From CAYQDR01 sp964416315 (GTDB taxonomy: Bacteria; Methylomirabilota; Methylomirabilia; Rokubacteriales; DASRDR01): DNA of 9,231 nucleotides. The stretch lies in assembly GCA_964416315.1 (NCBI GenBank), contig CAYQDR010000162.1, forward strand, positions 1 through 9,231, written 5' to 3'. Shown here piece after piece: positions 1 through 6,740 of the stretch (position 1 is the first letter of the stretch; each line of letters opens with the position of its first letter). The notes under the pieces are model-generated. The model was given only the letters and a program-made list of their open reading frames with translations. It ran no database searches and was not told where the DNA came from. Made by a program: the position numbers and the translations under genes.

Positions 1-878
1 GGCGGCTTCTGGGTGTGCATGTAGATCAGGAAGATCGTGTTGATGGAGGCCTGGTAGACCTCCACCTCGTCTCCCCGCGCGGCCTTGAGCTCATCAGCCT
101 GGGTCTTCTTCATGGGAGGCCAGGTATCCCAGAGCATGATGCGTCCGGCTTTGGCGGCCGCGAGCTGAGTGGGCGCGCCCACCAGGACGAACTGCTTCAC
201 GCCGTCCAGGTACGGGAGCCCGGGGATGAAGTAGTCCTTGTTCTTCTCCCACTCGATGACGCTCCCGCGCTCGTACCGCTTGAGCTTGAAGGGGCCCGTG
301 CCGATCTGGGCCTCCGGCTTCGTCAGGTCACCGTGCTTCTCGAGGACGTGCTTGGCGACGACTCGGCACCAGGCTGACGCGAGATAGGCGAGGACGGGGG
401 CGGCGGGGAACTTCAGATGGACCTGCACCGTGTGGGGGTCCCCCACCTCGAGGCTCGCCACGATCGGCTTGAGCATGGACCCGCACCGGGGACTCTTGAA
501 ATCCGGGTTCAGGATCCGATCGAACGTCGCCTTGACATCGGCGGCGCTGAAGGGCTGGCCGTCGTGCCACTTGACCCCCTTGCGCAGGTGGAACGTGTAG
601 ATCTTGCCGTCCGGCGACGCCGTCCAGCGCTCGGCCAGATCCCCGGTGATCTTGGTCGGATCGTCGGGATCGTAGTGGAGCAGCCCGCTGTACACCCCTG
701 CCGTCGCTTGCTGCACCGACAGCGGCCCTTCCGCGTGGATGTCGAGACGGCCCGGGTCACCGTAGTCGTACCAGTTGAGGATCCCGCCGTACCGGGGCTT
801 CTCCTGGGCGACCGCGTGCCCCGTGGCGAAGCCGGTGACGAGCCCCAGGACCAGCGTCAGCACGGCCATCCGTCTCAT
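1..878 (-). CDS. ABC transporter substrate-binding protein, peptide/nickel family (SBP_bac_5), C-terminus cut by window edge
   Basis: This is the periplasmic solute receptor of a Dpp/Opp-type importer, which delivers ligand to the two permeases encoded just upstream. Only the first 292 residues are visible and there is no stop before the left edge; full-length family members are usually about 500-550 residues. Residues 1-24 are a Sec signal peptide: an MRRM start, a hydrophobic core, and a likely cleavage site AVA/QE. There is no lipobox cysteine, so the mature protein should be soluble in the periplasm. The start of the mature protein (RYGGIL), LAERWTASPDGKIYTFHLRK (residues 81-100), WHDGQPFSAADVKATFDRI (104-122) and GTGPFKLKRYERG (193-205) are family hallmarks. 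The ATG at 878 follows GGAGG at a normal distance. The gene lies 31 bases after the DppC-like permease and is probably in its operon. The ligand could be a peptide, nickel chelate, sugar or other solute and cannot be told from sequence. Confidence 0.93.
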   Translation of the reverse strand, partial: MRRMAVLTLVLGLVTGFATGHAVAQEKPRYGGILNWYDYGDPGRLDIHAEGPLSVQQATAGVYSGLLHYDPDDPTKITGDLAERWTASPDGKIYTFHLRKGVKWHDGQPFSAADVKATFDRILNPDFKSPRCGSMLKPIVASLEVGDPHTVQVHLKFPAAPVLAYLASAWCRVVAKHVLEKHGDLTKPEAQIGTGPFKLKRYERGSVIEWEKNKDYFIPGLPYLDGVKQFVLVGAPTQLAAAKAGRIMLWDTWPPMKKTQADELKAARGDEVEVYQASINTIFLIYMHTQKP

Positions 879-909
879 CGATGTCCCTCCTCGTCGGTGT
901 ACCGCATGG

Positions 910-1833
910 TCATCCGAGTCCTCCCCTGAGCCGCGGATCTGTCAGGTCACGAATCGCGTCCCCCAGGAGGTTCAGCCCGAAGACGGTCAGGCTGATCGCC
1001 AAACCCGGGAAGAAGATCATCCAGGGCGCCGACTCCATGGCCTGGGTTCCCGCCGTCAGCATCCCTCCCCAGGAGGGCTCGTCCGCTGGCGCCCCCAGGC
1101 CGAGGAAGCTGAGCGCCGCCTCCACGACGATGGCGTAGCCGACGTTCACGGTGAAGAGCACGATATACGTGGCGAAGCTGTTGGGCAACACGTGGAGAAA
1201 GATGACCCGCCAGTGGGTGCAGCCCGCGGCGCGGGCAGCCTCCACGTACGGGCTTTCCTTGATGCTGAGGGCGACGGACCGGAGGGTCCGCGCCGCCGTC
1301 GGGGTCAGCAGGATCGTCAGCGCGATGATCACGTTGTTCACCGACTGGCCCAGGGCGGCCATCAGCGCGAGGGCCAGGACGATGGGCGGCAGCGCCATCA
1401 GCACGTCCACCACACGCTGGCTCGCGCTGTCGGTCAGGCCCCCGAAGTAGGCGGTGACGACCCCGCACAGCCCGCCGAGCGTGATCCCGACGGCCACCGA
1501 GACCACCCCCACGTACAACGACAGGCGCGCCCCCCAGATCACACGGCTCAGGATATCCCGGCCCAGCTGGTCCGTGCCCATCGGGAACTCGGCGCTCGGC
1601 GCGAGATACTGGGTGAACGCCGCGTCCTTCGCCCCGTGCGGCGCGAGCTGGGGGGCAAAGGTCGCCGTCACGGTCAGGGCCAACACGATGAGGCCGCCGA
1701 TGGCGCCCAGCGGCTGACGGACGGCGAAGCGGGTGAGGCCGCGCGCCAGGGTCCGCGTCAGGCCGGGTGAGGGCCCGACGCCGATGCGGGCGCCCCGCGC
1801 GATCGTGACCGCCACGTCCGTCCGATTCGCCAT
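910..1833 (-). CDS. dppC: ABC transporter permease, DppC/OppC family
   Basis: This is the second inner-membrane permease of the peptide/nickel-class importer, expected to pair with the DppB-like subunit. It has 307 residues, normal for the family. A cytoplasmic N-terminal stretch precedes the first membrane segment (about 43-62). The family signature MGTDQLGRDILSRVIWGARL follows (85-104), then several hydrophobic helices. The ATPase-contacting EAA loop is at about 198-217 (EAARAAGCTHWRVIFLHVLP), and the C-terminus reads FGLNLLGDAIRDLTDPRL (285-302), typical of DppC. The ATG at 1833 lies one base after the dppB stop (TGA G ATG) and has no obvious Shine-Dalgarno of its own, so its translation is probably coupled to dppB. 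The stop at 910 lies 31 bases before the binding-protein start. The substrate is unknown. Confidence 0.95.
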   Translation of the reverse strand: MANRTDVAVTIARGARIGVGPSPGLTRTLARGLTRFAVRQPLGAIGGLIVLALTVTATFAPQLAPHGAKDAAFTQYLAPSAEFPMGTDQLGRDILSRVIWGARLSLYVGVVSVAVGITLGGLCGVVTAYFGGLTDSASQRVVDVLMALPPIVLALALMAALGQSVNNVIIALTILLTPTAARTLRSVALSIKESPYVEAARAAGCTHWRVIFLHVLPNSFATYIVLFTVNVGYAIVVEAALSFLGLGAPADEPSWGGMLTAGTQAMESAPWMIFFPGLAISLTVFGLNLLGDAIRDLTDPRLRGGLG

Positions 1834-1834
1834 C

Positions 1835-2797
1835 TCAGGCGTACCGAATCCTGGGGTCGAGCCAGGCGTAAAGGAGGTCCACCAGGAGATTGATCGTCAG
1901 GAAGACCAGCGCCATCACGAACACCATCGCCTGAACCGTTGGATAGTCCCGGTAGCTCACCGCCTGGACGAGAGCCGTGCCCATCCCGGGCACGGCGAAA
2001 ATGATCTCCATGATCACGATGCCGCCGAGGATCCGCCCGCCCCACCAGCCGATGAACGTGACCACCGGCAGCAGCGAGTTCGAGAGGGCGTGGCGGTAGA
2101 CCACCGCCCGCTCCGCGAGACCCTTGGCGCGGGCGGTGCGGACGTAGTCCTGGCGGACGACCTCCAGCATCTGCGAGCGGGTGAGCCGGGTGATGGGGGC
2201 GCTGATGTAGTAGGCCTGGGCCAGCGTCGGCCAGATGAGCTGCTTCAAGTTCTCCACCGGGTCGTCGACGAACGCCACGAACTCCAGGGGCGGCAGCCAT
2301 CGGAAGAACCGGACCAGGCCGTACAGGATCAGGACCCCGGTGAAGAAGAGCGGCAGGCTCAGGCCGCTGATGCTCACCACGCGCACCAGGTAGTCCACCC
2401 AGGTGTTCTGACGGACCGCGGAGACGACGCCGAGGGGGATCGCCCACGCGACGGCAACGAGGATCGTGAGGACGGCGAGCTCCATGGAGCGGGGGAAGCG
2501 CTCCTTCAGGATGTCCGTGACGGGCCGCCGCTGCGTGTAGGAGTAGCCGAAGTCCCCCCGGAGGGCATTCCCCAGCCAGGCCAGGTACTGGACGGCGATC
2601 GGGCGGTTGAGCCCCAGCTCGTCGCGGATCTGCTGGATCTGCTTCTGCTGGACGGTGCTCGACTCCGTCCCGGTCTGGTAGACGAGGATCTCGGCGATGT
2701 CACCCGGGACCAGCCGCATGAGCCCGAAGATCAGGAGCGAGGCTCCCAGGAGGGTGGGGACGAAGAGCAGCAGGCGGCGGACCACGTACTTACGCAT
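1835..2797 (-). CDS. dppB: ABC transporter permease, DppB/OppB family
   Basis: This is the first inner-membrane permease of the importer and the first full-length gene of the operon. From this start it has 320 residues. It opens with MRKYVVRRLLLFVPTLLG, the usual DppB start with its first membrane helix. An extramembrane stretch rich in Q and E follows (about 44-60), then further helices. The EAA loop is at about 218-245 (begins YVRTARAKGLAERAVVYRHA), and the C-terminus is LVDLLYAWLDPRIRYA, a family hallmark. An in-frame ATG at 2812 would add five residues (MEWAP). I prefer 2797 because it matches the family start and because a 24-codon ORF with its own ribosome site ends across it (ATGCGTAA), which would allow coupling. 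The ATG at 2812 has AGGCGG directly against it, too close for a normal ribosome site. The gene is divergent from the acyl-CoA ligase. Confidence 0.94.
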   Translation of the reverse strand: MRKYVVRRLLLFVPTLLGASLLIFGLMRLVPGDIAEILVYQTGTESSTVQQKQIQQIRDELGLNRPIAVQYLAWLGNALRGDFGYSYTQRRPVTDILKERFPRSMELAVLTILVAVAWAIPLGVVSAVRQNTWVDYLVRVVSISGLSLPLFFTGVLILYGLVRFFRWLPPLEFVAFVDDPVENLKQLIWPTLAQAYYISAPITRLTRSQMLEVVRQDYVRTARAKGLAERAVVYRHALSNSLLPVVTFIGWWGGRILGGIVIMEIIFAVPGMGTALVQAVSYRDYPTVQAMVFVMALVFLTINLLVDLLYAWLDPRIRYA

Positions 2798-2864
2798 CGG
2801 CGCCCATTCCATCCGCCTGGTCGCCGAGGGCGCCGAAAGATTGTCCGGGGACTCGATCGGGCAT
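2790..2864 (-). CDS. Possible 24-residue leader ORF overlapping the dppB start
   Basis: A short frame begins at ATG 2864 and ends with TAA at 2792-2790, overlapping the preferred dppB start by eight bases (ATGCGTAA). It encodes 24 residues beginning MPDRVPGQSF and ending GMGADA. The upstream GGGAGG at 2875-2870, five bases before the ATG, is the best ribosome site in the leader and better than anything directly before dppB. It could act as a coupling leader that carries ribosomes to dppB. It has no run of one amino acid of the kind seen in attenuation leaders. It could also be chance in GC-rich DNA, and there is no protein homology to support it. Confidence 0.33.
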   Translation of the reverse strand: MPDRVPGQSFGALGDQADGMGADA

Positions 2865-2866
2865 CA

Positions 2867-2883
2867 CGGCCTCCCGAAGGCCG
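2867..2883 (-). promoter_or_regulatory. Hairpin in the dppB leader holding the leader-ORF ribosome site
   Basis: A perfect 6-bp stem (CGGCCT/AGGCCG) with a 5-base loop lies in the untranslated leader of the ABC operon. The GGGAGG that would load the leader ORF sits in the loop and 3' arm, so folding could limit ribosome access. The stem and overlap are visible in the sequence; any regulatory role is inferred. Confidence 0.35.
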
Positions 2884-2904
2884 GACGGTCATGTGTGGCC
2901 GGAC
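2879..2904. repeat. GGCCGGAC direct repeat at the dppB promoter, possible operator
   Basis: GGCCGGAC occurs at 2879-2886 and 2897-2904, so the copies start 18 bases apart. The second copy overlaps the -10 box and start point of the minus-strand promoter; the first lies about 10-17 bases into the transcript. CGGAC at 2900-2904 also forms an inverted pair with GTCCG at 2917-2921 in the spacer. This placement would suit a repressor site, but short GC-rich repeats arise easily by chance. Confidence 0.28.
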
Positions 2905-2932
2905 TGTACGCCGCCGGTCCGCCCCAGGTCAA
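2903..2932 (-). promoter_or_regulatory. Sigma-70-like promoter for the dppBCA operon
   Basis: Read on the minus strand, a -35 box TTGACC (2932-2927, five of six consensus bases) is followed after 18 bases by a -10 box TACAGT (2908-2903, four of six). Transcription would start near 2896, giving a leader of about 100 bases before dppB. It is the best match in the divergent gap and points the right way. It overlaps one copy of a GGCCGGAC repeat. Confidence 0.5.
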
Positions 2933-2962
2933 GCCACTTGTGCTTCAGCACCCCGGGCCGTC

Positions 2963-2992
2963 TTGTGCGGCCCGCCCGGCGTGCTCTATGCT
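2963..2992 (+). promoter_or_regulatory. Candidate promoter for the acyl-CoA ligase
   Basis: TTGTGC (2963-2968), an 18-base spacer and TATGCT (2987-2992) form a weak sigma-70-like pair. The predicted start near 2999 lies only about four bases before the ATG at 3003, which would give a nearly leaderless mRNA. A second TTGTGC at 2938-2943 with TCTTGT at 2961-2966 (17-base spacer) is an alternative that would leave a leader of about 30 bases containing the GAGG ribosome site. Confidence 0.33.
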
Positions 2993-3002
2993 CCGAGGCA
3001 CC

Positions 3003-4529
3003 ATGAATCTCGGGAGCCTTCTGCCGCGCCACGCCCACTACCGTCCCCACCACCCGGCGGTCGTGTTCGAGGGCGAAGGGCTCACCTACCGCGCCTTCAA
3101 CGCGCGCGTGAACCGGCTCGCCAACGCGCTCCTGCGCGCCGGCCTCCGGAAGGGCGACAAGGTCGCCACCGTGGTGCCGAACTGCCTCGAGCTGCTCGAG
3201 ACCTACTGGGCGGCGGCCAAGACGGGGATCGTGGTGGTGCCGGCGAGCCCGCTCCTCCAGGAGAGCGGCCTCGCCTCGCTCCTCCAGAACTCCGACTCGG
3301 TGATGGTCATCTCGACCGGGGCCTTCGCGGAGACGCTCGCCCGGGTGCGGCCGCACCTGCCGGCCATCGCCGACGACCGCTGGGTCCTCGTCGACGGCTC
3401 CCGCCCCGGCTTTCGCGCGTATGCGGGGCTGGTGGCCGGAGCGCCGGAGACGGAGCCGCCCGACGGCGGCCTCACCGACGCCGACCCGTTCAACATCATC
3501 TACTCGAGCGGGACCACCGGCGAGCCGAAGGGCATTGTCCACACCCACTACGTGCGGGCGATGTACTGCACGCTCTTCGCCTCCGCCTTCCGGATGACGC
3601 CGGAGAGCGTGGCCCTGCACGCGGGCTCGCTCGTCTTCAACGGCGCCTTCCTCACGCTGCTGCCGGCGATGTACCTCGGCGCCACCTTCGTCGTCCACAA
3701 GGCCTTCAGCCCCGAGGCGGTCATCGCCGAGATCGAGCGCAGCCGCGTCACCCACGTCGTGATGGTGCCCTCCCAGATCGTGGCGCTGCTCTCGAGCCCG
3801 GCCTTCGACCCCGGGCGCCTGGCCTCGCTCGAGATGCTGCAGACGGTCGGCGCCCCCCTGCACCTCGAGCACAAGCAGCGGATCCTCGAGGCTCTCCCCG
3901 GCCGCTTCTACGAGCTCTACGGGCTGACGGAGGGGTTCATGACCATCCTCGACAAGACCGACGCCCCGCGGAAGCTGGCGTCGGTCGGCGTGCCGCCCGG
4001 GCTGATGGAGATGCGCCTCCTGGACGAGGCGGGCCGCGACGTCGGCCCCGGCGAGGTCGGCGAGATCTGCGGGCGCGGCCCGATGCTGATGGCGGGCTAC
4101 TACAAGCGCCCGGACCTCACCGCGAAGGCCATCGTCGACGGCTGGCTCCACTCCGGCGACCTCGGCTACGTCGACGAGGACGGCTACCTCCACCTCGTGG
4201 ACCGGAAGAAGGACATGATCATCTCGGGCGGCGTGAACGTCTACCCGCGCGACATCGAGGAGGTCATCGTCCAGCACCCGGCCGTGCGCGAGACCGCCGT
4301 CTTCGGCGTCGCCGACGCCAGGTGGGGCGAGACGCCGGTGGCGGCAGTCGTCCTGCGCGAGCCCAGCACGGTCACGCGCGAGGACCTCGTGGCCTGGGTG
4401 AACACGCGCGTCGCCGCCAAGTTCCAGCGCGTCAGCGACGTCTGGATCGTGGGCGACTTCCCCCGCAACGTCGCCGGCAAGACGCTCAAGCGCGCGCTGC
4501 GGGAGCACTACAAGGAGCGGAACCCGTAA
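3003..4529 (+). CDS. AMP-dependent acyl-CoA synthetase/ligase (class I adenylate-forming enzyme)
   Basis: The enzyme activates a carboxylic acid with ATP to an acyl-adenylate and transfers the acyl group to CoA. It has 508 residues, a complete family length. The phosphate-binding loop YSSGTTGEPKG is at 167-177, YELYGLTE at 303-310, GWLHSGDLG at 380-388, and the hinge and A8 region DRKKDMIISGGVNVYPRDIEE begins at 400. The catalytic lysine is K493 in RNVAGKTLKR. All core motifs are intact. GAGG at 2995-2998 lies four bases before the chosen ATG; an in-frame ATG at 2988 would add five residues. The gene is alone on the plus strand, divergent from the ABC operon and convergent with hyuA. It resembles the fatty acid/4-coumarate ligase class. 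The substrate, perhaps a fatty, aromatic or other carboxylic acid, cannot be assigned. Confidence 0.95.
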   Translation: MNLGSLLPRHAHYRPHHPAVVFEGEGLTYRAFNARVNRLANALLRAGLRKGDKVATVVPNCLELLETYWAAAKTGIVVVPASPLLQESGLASLLQNSDSVMVISTGAFAETLARVRPHLPAIADDRWVLVDGSRPGFRAYAGLVAGAPETEPPDGGLTDADPFNIIYSSGTTGEPKGIVHTHYVRAMYCTLFASAFRMTPESVALHAGSLVFNGAFLTLLPAMYLGATFVVHKAFSPEAVIAEIERSRVTHVVMVPSQIVALLSSPAFDPGRLASLEMLQTVGAPLHLEHKQRILEALPGRFYELYGLTEGFMTILDKTDAPRKLASVGVPPGLMEMRLLDEAGRDVGPGEVGEICGRGPMLMAGYYKRPDLTAKAIVDGWLHSGDLGYVDEDGYLHLVDRKKDMIISGGVNVYPRDIEEVIVQHPAVRETAVFGVADARWGETPVAAVVLREPSTVTREDLVAWVNTRVAAKFQRVSDVWIVGDFPRNVAGKTLKRALREHYKERNP

Positions 4530-4532
4530 GGA

Positions 4533-4563
4533 GGTCTGGCCAACCCGCGGACCGGCCCCGACC
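4533..4563. terminator. Weak hairpin between convergent ligase and hyuA
   Basis: The 75-base gap between the two convergent stop codons can fold as GGTC-t-GGCC paired with GGCC-cc-GACC around a 12-base loop. A small bulge and the lack of a T-run make it a poor intrinsic terminator on either strand. It is the only structure I see in the gap where one would be expected. Confidence 0.2.
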
Positions 4564-4604
4564 TTGTCCAACGCAGGACCCCGTGACGCGGCCAGGCGAG
4601 GGGC

Positions 4605-6713
4605 TCAGCCTTCGTCTCCCTCGGGGCGCACCTCGAGCAGGATGTTGCCGTGGGGGTCGAGCGCCGCCGCCCCCCCCGGCGGCACGACGCACGTGGCGTC
4701 GTACTCCTCCACGATGCAGGGGCCCCGGCGCGGCGTCGCGAGATCGCCGCGGCCGAGGATCGGGGTCTCCCGCCACCCCGCGTCGGGGCCGAAGTACGCC
4801 GGCCGCGCCGTCGGGGCCCCGCCGGCCGTCCGTCGATCGATGCGCAGGCCCTCTGGCACCCGAGGCGCGTCGGGAATCCCCTGGCCGACGACCCGCAGGT
4901 TCACCAGCTCGACGGGCTCCCCGGGGCCGGCCCGATGGCCGTAGACGCGCTTGTGCTCGCGACCGAAGCCCTCCGCGAGCGCCGCCAGGGCCGCCGCGTC
5001 GAGCGACCCGGCCCCCACCGGAATGGTCAACTCGAACGACTGCCCCTGGTAGCGGCAGTCGGCGGAGCGGCGGAGGCGCGCCGCGTCGCCCGCGAACCCC
5101 TCGGCCTTGAGCTGGGCGAGGGCCTCGGCGTCCATCCGGGCCCAGACCTGGTTCAGCTCGGGCACGTCCACCTCTCGCACCAGGCGCCGGTAGGTGCGGA
5201 CGTAATGGTGCTCCACGTCCGAGTAGAGGAGGCCGAACGAGGAAAAGAGGCCGGGGGCCGGTGGGATCAGGATCCGCCGCATCTCGAGCGCCCGGGCCAT
5301 CCCCGCGGCAAAGACGGGGCCGTTGCCGCCGAAGGCGACGAGCGTGTACTCGCGCGGGTCGCGCCCCCGCTCGCTCGACACGGCCTTGATCGCCCGCATC
5401 ATGTTGGAGGCGGCGATGAGGTGGGCGCCGTAGGCCGCCTCCTCCAGCCGGAGGCCGAGGCGCCGGGCGATCGTCGCCTCGAACACCTCGCGGGCCCGGG
5501 CGGCGTTGAGCTTCACGGCCCCACCGGCCAGCTCCCGCGGGTTCAGATAGCCCAGGATCAGGTTGGCGTCGGTGATGGTCGGCTCGGTACCCCCGAGGTC
5601 GTAGCAGAGCGGCCCCGGATCCGCCCCCGCGCTCCGGGGCCCGACCTGGAGGGCGCCGCCGGCGTCGAGCCAGGCCACGGAGCCGCCCCCCGCACCCACC
5701 TCGGCCAGGTCGATGGCCGGGACGCGCAGCACGTACCCCCCGCCCGAGAGGAGGCGCGAGCCGTGCGTGATCCCGGCCCCCACCTCGTACTCGGTGGCGC
5801 GGTTGACCTCGCCGTCCTCGACGATGGAGGCCTTGGCGGTCGTCCCACCCATGTCGAACGTGATGACCCTCCCGAGCCCGAGCCGCCGGGCCAGGACCTG
5901 GGCCCCCACGACACCCGCCGCCGGGCCCGACTCGATGATGTGCATGGGCCGGGCGGCCGCCGCCTCCGCCGTCATGAGCCCGCCGTTGGACTGCATGACG
6001 AGGAGCGGCGCCCTGACCGCGATCCCATCGAGGCTTCCCCGGAGCGTCGAAAGATAGCGCCGGACGATCGGCAACACGTAGGCGTTGATGACGGTCGTGG
6101 ACGTCCGCTCGTACTCCTTGATCTCGGGCAGGACCTCTGCGCTGAGGCAGGCCGGGAGCGCCGGCGCCCGGCGCTCGACGATCGCCTTGATCCGCGCCTC
6201 GTGGACGGGGTTGGCGTACGCGTTGATGAGGCAGACGGCGAGCACCTCGATGCCCTCAGCCAGCAGGCGGTCCAGCGCGCGCTCCACCTCTACCGGGTCG
6301 AGGGGCTTCACGACCTCGCCCCGGGCGTCGATCCGCTCGTCCACCTCCACCCGGAGGCGCCGCTCCACCAGCGTCGGGGGCTTCTCCCACGCGAGGTCGT
6401 AGAGGCGCGGCATCCGGAGCCGGCGGATCTCGAGGACGTCGCGGAACCCCCTGGTCGTGATGAGGCCCGTCCGGGCGCCGCGCTGCTCGAGGATGGCGTT
6501 GGAGGCGACGGTGGTGCCGTGGAGCACCTCGGCGAGGTCCGCGCCGCCGAGGCCCGCCTCCTGGAACACCTCCCGGAGCCCCTGGACGATCCCCCGCGCG
6601 TAATCCTCCACCGTCGAGGACACCTTCTTCGTGTGCAGGCGTCCGTCCGCGGCCAGGAAGACGATGTCCGTGAAGGTGCCGCCGATGTCCACGCCGACCC
6701 GGAACCGCATCAT
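4605..6713 (-). CDS. hyuA: Hydantoinase/5-oxoprolinase family protein, HyuA-type subunit
   Basis: HyuA-type proteins are cytoplasmic actin-fold ATPases that, usually with HyuB, drive ATP-dependent opening of hydantoins, 5-oxoproline or related cyclic amides; acetone carboxylase beta subunits are relatives. It has 702 residues, a full family length. The N-terminal phosphate loop is VGVDIGGTFTDIV (6-18), with HGTTVASNAILEQRGA at 65-80. ESGPAAGVVGA is at 261-271, the second phosphate motif DMGGTTAK at 287-294, GPRSAGADPGPLCYD at 358-372, FGGNGPVFAAGMA at 461-473, and YQGQSFELTIPV at 555-566. The start is ATGATG; either ATG could serve. The nearest GAGG is too far upstream to be a good ribosome site. 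It lies 17 bases after the toxin gene in the TRAP operon. No hyuB follows: the next gene is convergent. Its first codons repeat a stub upstream of the antitoxin. Confidence 0.95.
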   Translation of the reverse strand: MMRFRVGVDIGGTFTDIVFLAADGRLHTKKVSSTVEDYARGIVQGLREVFQEAGLGGADLAEVLHGTTVASNAILEQRGARTGLITTRGFRDVLEIRRLRMPRLYDLAWEKPPTLVERRLRVEVDERIDARGEVVKPLDPVEVERALDRLLAEGIEVLAVCLINAYANPVHEARIKAIVERRAPALPACLSAEVLPEIKEYERTSTTVINAYVLPIVRRYLSTLRGSLDGIAVRAPLLVMQSNGGLMTAEAAAARPMHIIESGPAAGVVGAQVLARRLGLGRVITFDMGGTTAKASIVEDGEVNRATEYEVGAGITHGSRLLSGGGYVLRVPAIDLAEVGAGGGSVAWLDAGGALQVGPRSAGADPGPLCYDLGGTEPTITDANLILGYLNPRELAGGAVKLNAARAREVFEATIARRLGLRLEEAAYGAHLIAASNMMRAIKAVSSERGRDPREYTLVAFGGNGPVFAAGMARALEMRRILIPPAPGLFSSFGLLYSDVEHHYVRTYRRLVREVDVPELNQVWARMDAEALAQLKAEGFAGDAARLRRSADCRYQGQSFELTIPVGAGSLDAAALAALAEGFGREHKRVYGHRAGPGEPVELVNLRVVGQGIPDAPRVPEGLRIDRRTAGGAPTARPAYFGPDAGWRETPILGRGDLATPRRGPCIVEEYDATCVVPPGGAAALDPHGNILLEVRPEGDEG
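6685..6704. repeat. Exact 20-base direct repeat, copy inside hyuA codons 4-10
   Basis: ATGTCCACGCCGACCCGGAA, the complement of hyuA codons for FRVGVDI, is identical to 7340-7359. The next base differs (C here, G there) and the two after it match (CG), so 22 of 23 positions agree and all changes keep the arginine. The copies are 655 bases apart and bracket the toxin-antitoxin genes. Confidence 0.95.
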
Positions 6714-6725
6714 TGAAGTGGCCGC

Positions 6726-6740
6726 GACCCTCAGAGGGTC
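6726..6740. repeat. 15-base palindrome across the toxin stop codon
   Basis: GACCCTC-A-GAGGGTC is a perfect inverted repeat of two 7-base arms around one central base. It covers the toxin's TGA (6733-6731) and sits just before hyuA. It could be a protein-binding or recombination site at the edge of the inserted segment. As RNA it could fold only as a 6-bp stem with a 3-base loop. Its role is unknown. Confidence 0.55.

Noticed and set aside
2889..4571. Minus-strand frame of 560 codons opposite the acyl-CoA ligase
   Set aside because: It is antisense to a gene with all adenylate-forming motifs, and its own product is low-complexity.
1733..5110. Plus-strand frame of 1125 codons
   Set aside because: It runs antisense through dppB/dppC and hyuA and out of frame through the acyl-CoA ligase, with an Arg/Pro/Gly-rich product lacking any domain. 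It is a shadow of high-GC coding DNA.
4650..6716. Plus-strand frame of 688 codons opposite hyuA
   Set aside because: It mirrors hyuA almost end to end, and its His/Asp/Glu/Arg-rich product has no recognisable motif. hyuA carries clear family motifs.
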